DNA from: an uncultured cyanobacterium
GTDB lineage: Bacteria; Cyanobacteriota; Cyanobacteriia; Cyanobacteriales; FACHB-T130
DNA length: 64,000 nucleotides
Assembly (NCBI GenBank): GCA_936920195.1
Contig: CAKZHE010000099.1
Coordinates: forward strand, 1-64,000
Direction: 5' to 3'
Shown here: positions 34,351 through 42,894 of the stretch, one piece after another
Numbering within the stretch: position 1 is the stretch's first letter
Layout of the letters: each line of letters opens with the position of its first letter
Program-made: the position numbers and the translations under genes
Notes under the pieces: model-generated
Databases searched by the model: none
What the model was told of the DNA's origin: nothing
Seen by the model: the letters and a program-made list of their open reading frames with translations, nothing else

Positions 34351-34369
34351 GCCCCAGCAGCCCTGGGGC
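34351..34369 (+). other. Leader hairpin GCCCCAG/CTGGGGC
   Basis: A 7-bp stem in the gap before the membrane-protein gene at 34417. No T-tract follows, so it is more likely a leader structure than a terminator. Confidence 0.45.
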
Positions 34370-34416
34370 GCAAACACAACCTTAACCACCTCAATCTCTA
34401 CACCGAGGAAAAAGCC

Positions 34417-34944
34417 ATGTTGACCAAAGAATTGTATGTTGTTGGACTGATCCTTGCCAATATCGTTGAAGAAACCGCCACATTGATTGTCAACGATGTC
34501 AAGCGCGAAGTACCCCGCCAGTGGGAAAAGGGCTGGGATAGACACCATGTTGCCGCCGAGCAAGCGATCGCGAAGCTAGGCGCTAGCCTAATCGCTGTTT
34601 TGTTGCAAGTTGGACTGGCGATCGCCGCCTGGTACACCCTGAACTTTGTCAAGGAGCAACCCAAATTGACAGGCTGGCAACCCACTGCATTACTGCCAGC
34701 CGTCAAGGTTGCCGAAACTGAAACTCCGAACATTCCCGCCGAAGCTCCGAACATTAGCTCTGTCAAAGTCGAACAACGAACATTAGCTGGCTGGCAACCT
34801 TTTGCCCTGCTACCAGCCGCCAAAGTTGAATCCAACCCCTTGCCTTTAGCAACCCCTACCCCTAAACCCAAAAAATTTAAAGACGCACCTAAGCGTCAGC
34901 GCAACAAGGCTTCCAATAAGAAGCTTGGATTTGCCCCGGCGTAA
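34417..34944 (+). CDS. Hypothetical single-pass membrane protein
   Basis: A 175-residue protein. One hydrophobic helix at about 54-73 (LGASLIAVLLQVGLAIAAWY) follows a cytoplasm-like N-terminal helix. The rest has two copies of a GWQPxALLPAxKV motif and a basic Lys-rich C-terminus. Unknown function. The duplicated motif suggests a binding repeat. Confidence 0.62.
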   Translation: MLTKELYVVGLILANIVEETATLIVNDVKREVPRQWEKGWDRHHVAAEQAIAKLGASLIAVLLQVGLAIAAWYTLNFVKEQPKLTGWQPTALLPAVKVAETETPNIPAEAPNISSVKVEQRTLAGWQPFALLPAAKVESNPLPLATPTPKPKKFKDAPKRQRNKASNKKLGFAPA

Positions 34945-34949
34945 ATCTG

Positions 34950-35003
34950 GTTTGTAGTTGGGCTTTAGCCCCAATCCATCAGGGCTAAAGCCCAACTACA
35001 AAC
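34950..35003. repeat. Dispersed palindromic repeat, copy 4
   Basis: TTTGTAGTTGGGCTTTAGCC with its complement, followed directly by a GGGAACCCTA box. It may separate the small-gene unit from the effector unit. Confidence 0.88.
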
Positions 35004-35009
35004 TGCGAC

Positions 35010-35026
35010 GGGAACCCTAACGGCAG
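35010..35026 (+). promoter_or_regulatory. GGGAACCCTAACGGCAG box before the first effector gene
   Basis: The end of GGGAACCCTA is 23 bases before the ATG at 35042. Plus-strand orientation, matching its gene. Confidence 0.6.
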
Positions 35027-35041
35027 CGATCTTTCCCAGAT

Positions 35042-36055
35042 ATGACACTGCTAAAACATCGGATTTCCGCGCACCTTTTCCAAAATTTCCGGGAATTTTT
35101 AGTCCGGAACTTTGATTTTGATACCGCCAATCAAGCCGTACCGACCTATCTGCTCGACCAAATCGAAATCGCTGCGGCTGACTTTGCCGAAGGCGAAGGG
35201 ATTCGGCTGATTGACCGGGAGAGCCTGCTAGCCATCAAAGATGCCCTGGAAATGTCCTACACCGATGGCATCACGGCGATTACGGAAGCTTATCTACAGC
35301 CCGATGACAGCATCACTGGCAAATTTATAGATAAAGTTAATCCCAAAATCACCAAACGGCTTGAATTTAAACTAACTGATGAAGAATTATCCTATACCCT
35401 AGTCAACGACCAAGAACTAGCCAATTTTAGCGAGGAAGATTGGCTAGATTTTGCCGCCGCAACTAAACCCAAAAATTGCAAAAAAGGCATTCCTTGTAAG
35501 GGAAGTTGCATTGCTGTAGGTAAGCAATGTAAAGATTCATCTTCAGCGCAGAAAACATCAAACAAAAAAGCTGTCACGACAGCGAAAAAAGCTACTACTG
35601 GGAAGAAGGCTGCTGTTCCGGATACCTCTGGCAACGCCAATCAAGAATCGGCATCTCAAAGTCAAGCCGAATCTCAAAGTCAAGATGATCGGTCAACAAA
35701 AATAAAACAACACTTAAGACCACAATCAATTGTTCACGGCAAAATACATTCTGATATGCTCACACCAGGTTCAGTCCAGATTTCTCCAGAAAGAGAGCAG
35801 TTTATCCGGGATCATATCAATAAATGGGGGGCGAATTTAATCCCTGTAGTTGTTCGCACCGATCCAAAGGACGAATTTAAATATGAAGTAATTTCCGGGC
35901 ATGATATTGCCTATGTCGCCCAAAAAATGGGCAAAGACTTTGTGCAAGCTTCGCATTACAACCTCAATGATGAAGAAGCTGCGGCTATGCGTGATGAAAT
36001 AGCCCTATTACAAAACGGCGGAGTACCAAAAACTAGCAAAAAGAAAACAAAATAA
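35042..36055 (+). CDS. Modular cargo protein with ParB-like C-terminal domain
   Basis: A 337-residue protein. Residues 10-41 (HLFQNFREFLVRNFDFDTAN, then VPTYLLDQI) match a segment of the phage protease/scaffold. Residues 60-140 are the core shared by all five modular proteins (SYTDGITAI, ITGKFIDKV). A C-x5-C-x3-C-x6-C motif lies at 146-163. After a low-complexity Lys/Thr/Ser linker, residues 220-330 resemble a ParB/Srx-type domain (YEVISGHDIAYVAQKMG). Its first 165 residues are nearly identical to those of the next gene. It could be an injected effector; the activity is unproven. Confidence 0.72.
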   Translation: MTLLKHRISAHLFQNFREFLVRNFDFDTANQAVPTYLLDQIEIAAADFAEGEGIRLIDRESLLAIKDALEMSYTDGITAITEAYLQPDDSITGKFIDKVNPKITKRLEFKLTDEELSYTLVNDQELANFSEEDWLDFAAATKPKNCKKGIPCKGSCIAVGKQCKDSSSAQKTSNKKAVTTAKKATTGKKAAVPDTSGNANQESASQSQAESQSQDDRSTKIKQHLRPQSIVHGKIHSDMLTPGSVQISPEREQFIRDHINKWGANLIPVVVRTDPKDEFKYEVISGHDIAYVAQKMGKDFVQASHYNLNDEEAAAMRDEIALLQNGGVPKTSKKKTK

Positions 36056-36069
36056 GACTTTTTTAGCTT

Positions 36070-37470
36070 ATGAAATTGCTAAAACATCGGATTTCCGCGC
36101 ACCTTTTCCAAAATTTCCGGGAATTTTTAGTCCGCAACTTTGATTTTGATACCGCCAATCAAGCCGTACCGACCTATCTGCTCGACCAAATCGAAATCGC
36201 TGCGGCTAACTTTGCTGAAGGCGAAGCGATTCGGCTGATTGACCGGGAGAGCCTGCTAGCCATCAAAGATGCCCTGGAAATGTCCTACACCGATGGCATC
36301 ACGGCGATTACGGAAGCTTATCTACAGCCCGATGACAGCATCACTGGCAAATTTATAGATAAAGTTAATCCCAAAATCACCAAACGGCTTGAATTTAAAC
36401 TAACTGATGAAGAATTATCCTATATCCTAGTTAACGACCGAGAACTAGCCAATTTTAGCGAGGAAGATTGGCTAGACTTTGCCGCCGCAACTAAACCCAA
36501 AAACTGCAAAAAAGGCATTCCCTGTGGGGGAAGTTGCATTGCCGCAAGTAAGCAATGTAGGATTTCATCTTTGGCGCAGCAAACATCAAATAAAAAAGCT
36601 ATTGCCACAGCCCAAGAAAATACTAAATCGCTCAATAAAACGCCAGACACTGTTTTGACGATAAAAGCTGGTATTGAGAAAGTTGACGCAAAATACAAAG
36701 TTAAATTAAGTGCATTAGAAGCCCAGAGAAATGAAAAAATAAAACAAATAGATCAAGCATTCCATCTTCCATTAAAAGACTTTGAGAAGGTAATGGACGA
36801 TTTTAGAAAAGCAGATAAAAAATATTCTGATCTTATTGAGAAAGCCGAACTTGAAAAAGGAAAACTAATCGTCAAGGAATTAAAGAAAACCTATGAACAG
36901 CCAAGGATGCAGCAGCATCATGGTATGTCAGAAGCAGAAGATATGTGGTCTGTAAAAATCGGGAATACAAGTTTTCATGGAACCGAAGAGTTTTCAGCAG
37001 ATCATACACTTGTAAAAACGGTTTCAGCGCTTTTGCAGCAAAAAGATCTACCAGCACACTTCATTGACAGCACGAAAAATGTTTTTTTCAGCAAACAATT
37101 AAACAAAGATGACCATTACTGGCAAGTGAAGTATAATAATCCAACGCATATCAGTGGTGCCACTGGCGGCGACAGAAATATTGTATTTTACAATACCCAA
37201 AACGGTAGCAGAATTGATGAATACATCCACGAAACGGGACACAATTTTGCCACAAAGAAGTATGGTGGGGTAGATCCGCCAAAATTGAGCGATTATGGAA
37301 AGGCAATAAAATCGCCTCACCCTTCAGAATATGGGCGTAAAAGCAAGGCAGAGGATTTCGCGGAAACTGCTAGAATGTATTTTTTAGATCCTAAGCGACT
37401 AAAAGAAGATGCTCCAGAGCGATATCACGTTTTTGAAAAAATGATGAAGGATGAAAACTATGCAGGATGA
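36070..37470 (+). CDS. Modular cargo protein with zincin-like metallopeptidase domain
   Basis: A 466-residue paralogue of the preceding gene. The N-terminal scaffold-like segment, shared core and four-cysteine motif (CKKGIPCGGSCIAASKQC) are nearly the same. The rest differs completely: a coiled coil at about 200-290, then a domain with HETGH at 387-391 and a downstream EDFAETA stretch near 428 that could supply the third zinc ligand. The near-identical 5' halves of neighbouring genes point to duplication with C-terminal replacement. Confidence 0.75.
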   Translation: MKLLKHRISAHLFQNFREFLVRNFDFDTANQAVPTYLLDQIEIAAANFAEGEAIRLIDRESLLAIKDALEMSYTDGITAITEAYLQPDDSITGKFIDKVNPKITKRLEFKLTDEELSYILVNDRELANFSEEDWLDFAAATKPKNCKKGIPCGGSCIAASKQCRISSLAQQTSNKKAIATAQENTKSLNKTPDTVLTIKAGIEKVDAKYKVKLSALEAQRNEKIKQIDQAFHLPLKDFEKVMDDFRKADKKYSDLIEKAELEKGKLIVKELKKTYEQPRMQQHHGMSEAEDMWSVKIGNTSFHGTEEFSADHTLVKTVSALLQQKDLPAHFIDSTKNVFFSKQLNKDDHYWQVKYNNPTHISGATGGDRNIVFYNTQNGSRIDEYIHETGHNFATKKYGGVDPPKLSDYGKAIKSPHPSEYGRKSKAEDFAETARMYFLDPKRLKEDAPERYHVFEKMMKDENYAG

Positions 37471-37645
37471 AACAGAGACTAGAGTTGATGAGCCTACCCC
37501 CAATGGCGGGGCGTATTCAATAGCTTATTGGCAGGGCGCAAATGGAGAACCCGTGAATAGAGAAGTGGCTGTTGGCGCTGAAATCAAGGAGTTTGATGCT
37601 GATGGTAAAGAAATATTCAGAACTTATATGTCCAAGAAACCCTAA
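37451..37645 (+). CDS. Small acidic protein overlapping the zincin gene
   Basis: 64 residues from the ATG at 37451, or 61 from 37460, which has AAGG at a good distance. It overlaps the end of the upstream gene, so it is probably coupled. The sequence GGAYSIAYWQGANGEPVNRE has no family that I know. A small gene tied to a putative toxic protease may encode a cognate inhibitor, but this is conjecture. Confidence 0.5.
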   Translation: MKTMQDETETRVDEPTPNGGAYSIAYWQGANGEPVNREVAVGAEIKEFDADGKEIFRTYMSKKP

Positions 37646-37668
37646 AAGCTCGAAAGACCAGCGTAATG

Positions 37669-37869
37669 TCAATCGACTTTTTCATTTTCCTTTCTGACTT
37701 CTTTTTTCAATTTTGCCAATAGATCGAGAGTTTCTGGAGAATTTAAATCCTCTTCAGTTACTATTATTTCTATTGGTTCTGGTTCGGATGATTGCAAAGG
37801 TTTTGATACGATTGCCCCAGATAAAGAAGCCTCTAAATTATGCAATTCTTTGATAAATTCTTCGTCCAT
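37669..37869 (-). CDS. Small acidic protein downstream of the GNAT gene
   Basis: 66 residues, rich in Glu and Leu, without membrane segment. GGAG is present just upstream. It follows the GNAT-tailed modular gene by 15 bases and mirrors the small gene at 37451, with which it is convergent. A partner or immunity function is possible. Confidence 0.52.
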   Translation of the reverse strand: MDEEFIKELHNLEASLSGAIVSKPLQSSEPEPIEIIVTEEDLNSPETLDLLAKLKKEVRKENEKVD

Positions 37870-37884
37870 ATTTACTCCTTTGAT

Positions 37885-39069
37885 TTAGTTTGAACCGTAC
37901 TTCTTAAGTAATTCGTCTGCACTTTTAGTGTCTAATTGATAAACTAGAGTCTTGCCTGGAACTGGTTTAAAGCCCATCTTTTCATAAAATGGTGCTGAAT
38001 CTGGCAGTGCCTCTAGCACCACCTTGCCTTTATATCCCTGCTGTTTGGAAATTTGAACAGCCTGGATTAAACCTTCCGTTCCAGCCCCTCGAACTGATTT
38101 ATCAGATTTGGTATTGTTCCAAGGCGCTGTAGCCAAATATTCAACGTAAACATGGTCTTTTTTGACTTTATACTCCATTGCTCCCTGAATATTACCTTTT
38201 TCATCATACAGCCCCACTCGTTTAGTTCCTGGTGCTACACCCCTTGTGGTAAATTCTTCAGTTATTGACATAGATGCGTGCAGTCGCTTGTCATCTATGC
38301 CTAAGTATTGATTATTATTTTTAACGGCTTTTTTTTCTTCTTTTGCCGCTAGCTTTCGCATGGTAGCAGCTTCAGCAGCATACTCCTTTGCCATTTCATC
38401 TCTGGTAAAAGTTTTACCTTTAGCTTTGTAATTTTTGTTTGGAGGGTCATTCAATATTTTTTTCGAGTTTTGCTCGGCAATATCTGCTTGTTTGTTTATC
38501 TGGCGAATCCTGATGACATCACTCATCTGTTTGCGTTCGGCTTCCCACTGGGTTAAATCCTTTTGCAACTGTGGTTCATTATCGTTGATTTTGAATTTGG
38601 TTTTTATTTCTGGCTTTACTATCTTAGCTGGTTGAACGGGTGTCTGAGGAGTTGCAGTTTTAGACTTGGCTTTAGTTACCTTTTGGACTGACTGCTTCTC
38701 TGCATCATCCAATCCATCCTTGCACTGCCGATTTTTAGCGATGCAAGTCCCTTTGCAAGGAGTTCCTTTGGTACAGTTTTTAGTCTTACTAGCAGCAAAG
38801 TCAATGTCAATCTCAGCGAGTTCAACATCTTCACCATTGACCAAGCCATAGCTAACATCGTTCTGGGTGATGGTAAATTGATAGCGCTTAGTTAGCTGCT
38901 CGCTAACTTTATCTTCAAATATCCCAGTGATATTGTCCCCATCTGTTGATGCTTCGGGAATAGCTGTAATGCCATCGGTGTAGCGGACTTCTAGCAGTTT
39001 CCGCAGTTCCAATAAATCTTCTGGTGAATTGATTTTTGTCCCTTCGTTAAAGTTCGGGGATTGCTCTAG
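37885..39069 (-). CDS. Modular cargo protein with GNAT acetyltransferase domain (probable frameshift continuation)
   Basis: The first in-frame ATG is at 39012, but homology to the gene at 39416 (GTKINSPEDLLELRK) extends upstream of it, up to an A10 tract where the frame joins the gene at 39066. The protein has the shared core, the CTKGTPCKGTCIAKNRQC motif, a linker, a helical region, and a C-terminal GNAT fold (residues 250-375 from the ATG) with VEYLATAPWN, a RGAGTEGLI acetyl-CoA loop and FYEKMGFK. A fusion by -1 shift would have about 510 residues. Confidence 0.72.
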   Translation of the reverse strand, partial: LEQSPNFNEGTKINSPEDLLELRKLLEVRYTDGITAIPEASTDGDNITGIFEDKVSEQLTKRYQFTITQNDVSYGLVNGEDVELAEIDIDFAASKTKNCTKGTPCKGTCIAKNRQCKDGLDDAEKQSVQKVTKAKSKTATPQTPVQPAKIVKPEIKTKFKINDNEPQLQKDLTQWEAERKQMSDVIRIRQINKQADIAEQNSKKILNDPPNKNYKAKGKTFTRDEMAKEYAAEAATMRKLAAKEEKKAVKNNNQYLGIDDKRLHASMSITEEFTTRGVAPGTKRVGLYDEKGNIQGAMEYKVKKDHVYVEYLATAPWNNTKSDKSVRGAGTEGLIQAVQISKQQGYKGKVVLEALPDSAPFYEKMGFKPVPGKTLVYQLDTKSADELLKKYGSN

Positions 39070-39080
39070 TTTTTTTTTTC
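39066..39080 (-). other. Candidate programmed -1 frameshift site
   Basis: Ten consecutive A residues on the coding strand end in the canonical heptamer A AAA AAC, in phase with the upstream gene and followed at once by TAG. Slippage by -1 enters the open frame of the GNAT-tailed protein. Transcriptional slippage on the A tract would also work. Confidence 0.6.
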
Positions 39081-39416
39081 TGCACTAGCGCGAAGCACAT
39101 CCCCTGTCATCCCTGGAATCCCCAGGGAATATTTTTTGACCAATTCCTCCCCTTCAATGGTGAAAAGACCCCATTTTTTCACTCTGGCGATCCGTTTCAG
39201 AGCGCAATCTAGATCAATGGGGACGATCCGCTCAGGATTTATTTTGTGACCAAAACAACCTGCCCCACTGGATAATTCGGACTTCAATTTTAGGAAAGTA
39301 CGAAGATCTCCATCAATCAGTTTTAAAGGCGCTGCCTTCAAACTTTCATCGCTTTCCAACTTGATGAGCAGAGCATCATCTATACCAGTTTCGGGAACTA
39401 TTTGGTACACCAGCAT
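39066..39416 (-). CDS. Small phage protein, probable N-terminal module of the GNAT effector
   Basis: A 116-residue protein of unknown family, overlapping the upstream gene by TAATG. Content such as LKLIDGDLRTFLKLKSEL and PERIVPIDLDCALKRI suggests a compact alpha/beta domain. It ends in the slippery A tract. It may be made alone and as the head of a 510-residue fusion. Confidence 0.65.
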   Translation of the reverse strand: MLVYQIVPETGIDDALLIKLESDESLKAAPLKLIDGDLRTFLKLKSELSSGAGCFGHKINPERIVPIDLDCALKRIARVKKWGLFTIEGEELVKKYSLGIPGMTGDVLRASAEKKN

Positions 39417-41314
39417 TATTCTTTTCCTCCTCTAATTACACCCAGAACGTAGGCAAAATGTTGCGGGTCTTTGGCTGCTAACTCTGCCATATCTTTAGCG
39501 CTATGAAACCTTTCAAAGCCAGTAGTTACAACCTCTGTGGCAATATTTTCGTCATCATCTCTTTGATATTTTTTGCCGACGTATGGATCTATGAATTTAT
39601 CAGGATAGGCAATTTCATTGTCGTCAAACCCTCCGTTTTTATCCAAAACCTTTAATTTTTTAGGTTTTCCTGTGGCACGGGATTCGATAAATGCTTGCGA
39701 ATGTTCGCCAATGTCGGAATCCGCAAATTCAATATGGTGGGACAACTCGTGCATTAATGATTCCTTGTCCGCATATCTGCCAAGAAATATCTTTCTAGAA
39801 TATTCACTGGTGCAAGATCTGTCATCGTCCCGGTTTTCAATAGCTGCTACATTTTCAAAGCCCTGCCCATTGGTTAGCTTAATATATTCTTTCAGGTCTT
39901 GCTCTATGTTGGGATGTTTAGCTTTTACATTTTTATCGATTTCAAGTTTGGCTATCATTTGGTCGGCTTCATCATCAGAAATAATTGAATTCCGCTTCAG
40001 CTTATCCATGAAATCTTTATGGGGTTTCTCCAATGCCTCCGTTTCTTTGTCTAATTTGGCTTTTCTTTTTTGAAATGCAGGGCTATTTTCCATTTCTGCC
40101 CTAGCTTTATCCTCAAAGTTATCGGCGATTTGTTGCATTTTCTGTTGTTGAGCCGATATTCTATTCATTATTGGCTGCACTTGCTGAGAATATTCTTGCT
40201 GGGTCATTTTCCCTGCCACAAAATCATCATGCAAAGGCTTCTGCACTGCCCTCAATTTGGCAACCTCTTGCTTGGCTGCTTGATAGGCAGGTTCAGTCCC
40301 TGCAAGTTTATGTTTGTGAAGTAAAGCTGCACTATCCAACTCCGAATTATAGTTAATCCGGGCATCCTCCAATTTCTCCCATTTTTTAAAGTGTCCTTTG
40401 GTTTGTTGCAGATATTCAGCCGCAACAACTTTACCATTGTCTATCTGCTCTTGATAATTTTTGGCCTTTTGAGAACGAGCGGTGTTAGTAGCTGGTTGAA
40501 CAGGTGGTTGAGTAGCTGGTTGAACGGGTGTCTGAGCAGTTTTAGACTTGGCTTTAGTTATCTTTTGGACTGACTGCTTTTCTGCATCACCCAATCCATC
40601 CTTACACTGCCGATTTTTAGCGATGCAAGTCCCTTTGCAAGGAGTTCCTTTGGTGCAGTTTTTAGCCTTCCCAGCGGCAAAGTCAATGTCAATCTCAGCG
40701 AGTTCAACATCTTCGCCATTGACCAAGCCATAGCTAACATCGTTCTGGGTGATGGTGAATTGATAGCGCTTGGTCAGCTGCTCGCTAACTTTATCTTCAA
40801 ATATCCCCGTGATATTGTCCCCATCTGTTGATGCTTCGGGAATAGCTGTAATGCCATCGGTGTAGCGGACTTCTAGCAGTTTCCGCAGTTCCAATAAATC
40901 TTCTGGCGAATTGATTTTTGTCCCTATCGCCTGCGGCGACGCTGCGCTATCGGCAAACTCTTCCGCAGTCTCAGTTTCCTGGATTATTTCAAAACGTCCT
41001 GCTGCTTCAGCAACCACCAAAGCTTTTCCCATCAAAGTTGTAAAATCTTGGGGAGATAAAGCAGGATAAAGATTAAAGAGTTGTTCGCGAAATTCCTCAA
41101 AACTGCCTGCTTCTTCCAGTAGGTCTTCCACAGGTTTAAGCCAACTAGCCATTAACTGGGGCGTTTGGTTTATTGCCTTTTCAATGTAAGAATTTATGGA
41201 CTCTCCTTCTGCAAATTGGAATGAGCTAGGCAATTTGGCTAACTCAGCACCAGGGGCAATCAAGAGTCCCCCTATTTCATCTTCTAGGTCGGCTAATTCT
41301 TCTAAAAGTGACAT
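39416..41314 (-). CDS. Modular cargo protein: portal-tail-like N-terminus, zincin C-terminus
   Basis: 632 residues. Residues 30-115 (SYIEKAINQTPQLMASWLKP, LLEEAGSFEEFREQLFNLYP, ALVVAEAAGRFEI) look like the C-terminal region of DUF935 portals, as I recall that family. Residues 140-220 are the shared core, followed by the four-cysteine motif near residue 230. A Lys/Gln-rich coiled coil covers 270-450. The C-terminus has HELSHH near 521, a zincin zinc site, and a later ENIATEVVTTG stretch. Two similar domain types in opposite-strand genes suggest exchange. Confidence 0.75.
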   Translation of the reverse strand: MSLLEELADLEDEIGGLLIAPGAELAKLPSSFQFAEGESINSYIEKAINQTPQLMASWLKPVEDLLEEAGSFEEFREQLFNLYPALSPQDFTTLMGKALVVAEAAGRFEIIQETETAEEFADSAASPQAIGTKINSPEDLLELRKLLEVRYTDGITAIPEASTDGDNITGIFEDKVSEQLTKRYQFTITQNDVSYGLVNGEDVELAEIDIDFAAGKAKNCTKGTPCKGTCIAKNRQCKDGLGDAEKQSVQKITKAKSKTAQTPVQPATQPPVQPATNTARSQKAKNYQEQIDNGKVVAAEYLQQTKGHFKKWEKLEDARINYNSELDSAALLHKHKLAGTEPAYQAAKQEVAKLRAVQKPLHDDFVAGKMTQQEYSQQVQPIMNRISAQQQKMQQIADNFEDKARAEMENSPAFQKRKAKLDKETEALEKPHKDFMDKLKRNSIISDDEADQMIAKLEIDKNVKAKHPNIEQDLKEYIKLTNGQGFENVAAIENRDDDRSCTSEYSRKIFLGRYADKESLMHELSHHIEFADSDIGEHSQAFIESRATGKPKKLKVLDKNGGFDDNEIAYPDKFIDPYVGKKYQRDDDENIATEVVTTGFERFHSAKDMAELAAKDPQHFAYVLGVIRGGKE

Positions 41315-41317
41315 TTT

Positions 41318-42892
41318 TTAATCTCCTATGTTTTTAATGAAATTAGTGGCATCGCTAGGGGAGAGTTCGTAAACTTTGCAGCCCCCCCATTGTTCTGTTC
41401 CTATTACTTTAAAACCAATTTTTTCATAGAATTTTTCAGATCCAGGAAGGGCAACTAACCTAACCCTGCCTCCATAGCCTTTTTTCTGACTTTCTTTGAC
41501 AACTTCAGCAATCATTCTAGTCCCAGCACCCTTTACTTTGTTTGGCGCATTAGCTCCAGGAAGGTTATAAGGTGATGTTGCCAAATACTCGATTTCTAAA
41601 TGCTTTTCATCTTTATGCCCTGATAAATATTCTAGGTCGTAATTATCATTTTTCTTGGTTCTATTTTTAACACTAGCTACAGCTTGAATATTGCCATTGC
41701 TGTCTTGAACTGCTCTTTTTTTAAAGTCATCTTCCGCCGTCATTGCATTGAGAACCCAGCGATTATCGATCAATGCTCCTTCTTCCGGCGTAACACTTTT
41801 TCCACGCATTTGTTTATCGTCTAATTCTTCAGTGCCGAGATTCCCGTTGTGAGCATCTTCCCATTCATAAAGCGTATCTTGAATTTTCTCAAGGCCAGTT
41901 GGCGATCTGCCAGAAACAACCGTCATCGGCGGGACTGTTTTAGTCGGCGTTGTAGTTGTATTGGTTGACTTAGCCGCAGTAGCAGCCTTTTTGGTTGCTG
42001 CCTTTGTAGTGGGTGTGCCATTGATTCGACATATTTTCTTATTTGAAATACAAGTATTGCCGCAAGATATGCCTTTTTTACATTGCTTGGGTTTCACTCC
42101 AGCAAAGTCTAGAAATTCTTCTTCCCAGTCGCTTTCCGTGAAGTTTTGTAGGGCTTCTGGATTAATTATTTGATAGGCAATATCGCCATCGGAGGAAATT
42201 TCAAAGCTGAGGCGTTTGCTAACTTTTGGGGTAACTTGATCGACAAAAATTCCAGAGAAACTGTCATCGTCGTGTAAGTAAGCTTCTGGAATTGAACTAA
42301 TCCCGTCTTTGTAGGCGGTTTCCAGGATGGCTTTTAGTTGGAGAAGTGTTGCTCGGTCGGTAATGCGATTTTTACTTTCTGCAAAGTCTGCTTTTTTAAA
42401 GGGTAGTAAATCGCTGATATTGACTGCCACGATGCCACCAAAAAACTCGCTGGGCATTTCTTTGAGGTAGGCTGCGCGAGCCGCATCAATATCGGTATAG
42501 CCGAGCATAAATTTGTATTCATCAAAGTCGCCATCGTCAGCGGACATTTGAGAAATTCGGAAAAGTTGGTTACTGCCTGCCCCATCTAGGGTTTCTCTGG
42601 AGATGTAGCAGTCCAAGGCTTCGCCATCGGCTCCAATGTGGCGGCGGATATGTCCGTACCCAGATCTAAGTTTTTTGGAGTTCCGACGACCAGGAAAGCG
42701 GACTTGCCCTGGCAGGTATTCCACTCCAATATCTAGCCCTTGCCATTTCAGCACTCGGTCAATGATTGCGCCAAAGTCGAGGGTGTTAGCAATCGTTTTT
42801 TCTGCCCAAAGTTCGGCAGTGCTATCGCTAAAATCCAACGGGCGGTTGAGTCTATAAATTTGAACTAATTTTTTGACTAATTCCAGTTTCAT
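41318..42892 (-). CDS. Modular cargo protein with InPase-like and GNAT domains
   Basis: 524 residues from the ATG at 42892, which follows the portal stop by two bases. Residues 45-95 (LPGQVRFPGRRNSKKLRSGY, then IRRHIGADGEALDCYIS) resemble the InPase-type domain described in phage polyvalent proteins. The shared core, the CKKGISCGNTCISNKKIC motif and a Thr/Lys-rich linker follow. The C-terminal GNAT domain has IEYLATSPYNLPG, VKGAGTRMI and FYEKIGFK. It is the first of the minus-strand modular genes. Confidence 0.75.
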   Translation of the reverse strand: MKLELVKKLVQIYRLNRPLDFSDSTAELWAEKTIANTLDFGAIIDRVLKWQGLDIGVEYLPGQVRFPGRRNSKKLRSGYGHIRRHIGADGEALDCYISRETLDGAGSNQLFRISQMSADDGDFDEYKFMLGYTDIDAARAAYLKEMPSEFFGGIVAVNISDLLPFKKADFAESKNRITDRATLLQLKAILETAYKDGISSIPEAYLHDDDSFSGIFVDQVTPKVSKRLSFEISSDGDIAYQIINPEALQNFTESDWEEEFLDFAGVKPKQCKKGISCGNTCISNKKICRINGTPTTKAATKKAATAAKSTNTTTTPTKTVPPMTVVSGRSPTGLEKIQDTLYEWEDAHNGNLGTEELDDKQMRGKSVTPEEGALIDNRWVLNAMTAEDDFKKRAVQDSNGNIQAVASVKNRTKKNDNYDLEYLSGHKDEKHLEIEYLATSPYNLPGANAPNKVKGAGTRMIAEVVKESQKKGYGGRVRLVALPGSEKFYEKIGFKVIGTEQWGGCKVYELSPSDATNFIKNIGD

Positions 42893-42894
42893 AA

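Noticed and set aside
34398-34871. Minus-strand frame opposite the membrane protein at 34417
   Set aside because: It is antisense to a gene with a proper ribosome-binding site and operon context; composition is typical of a shadow frame.
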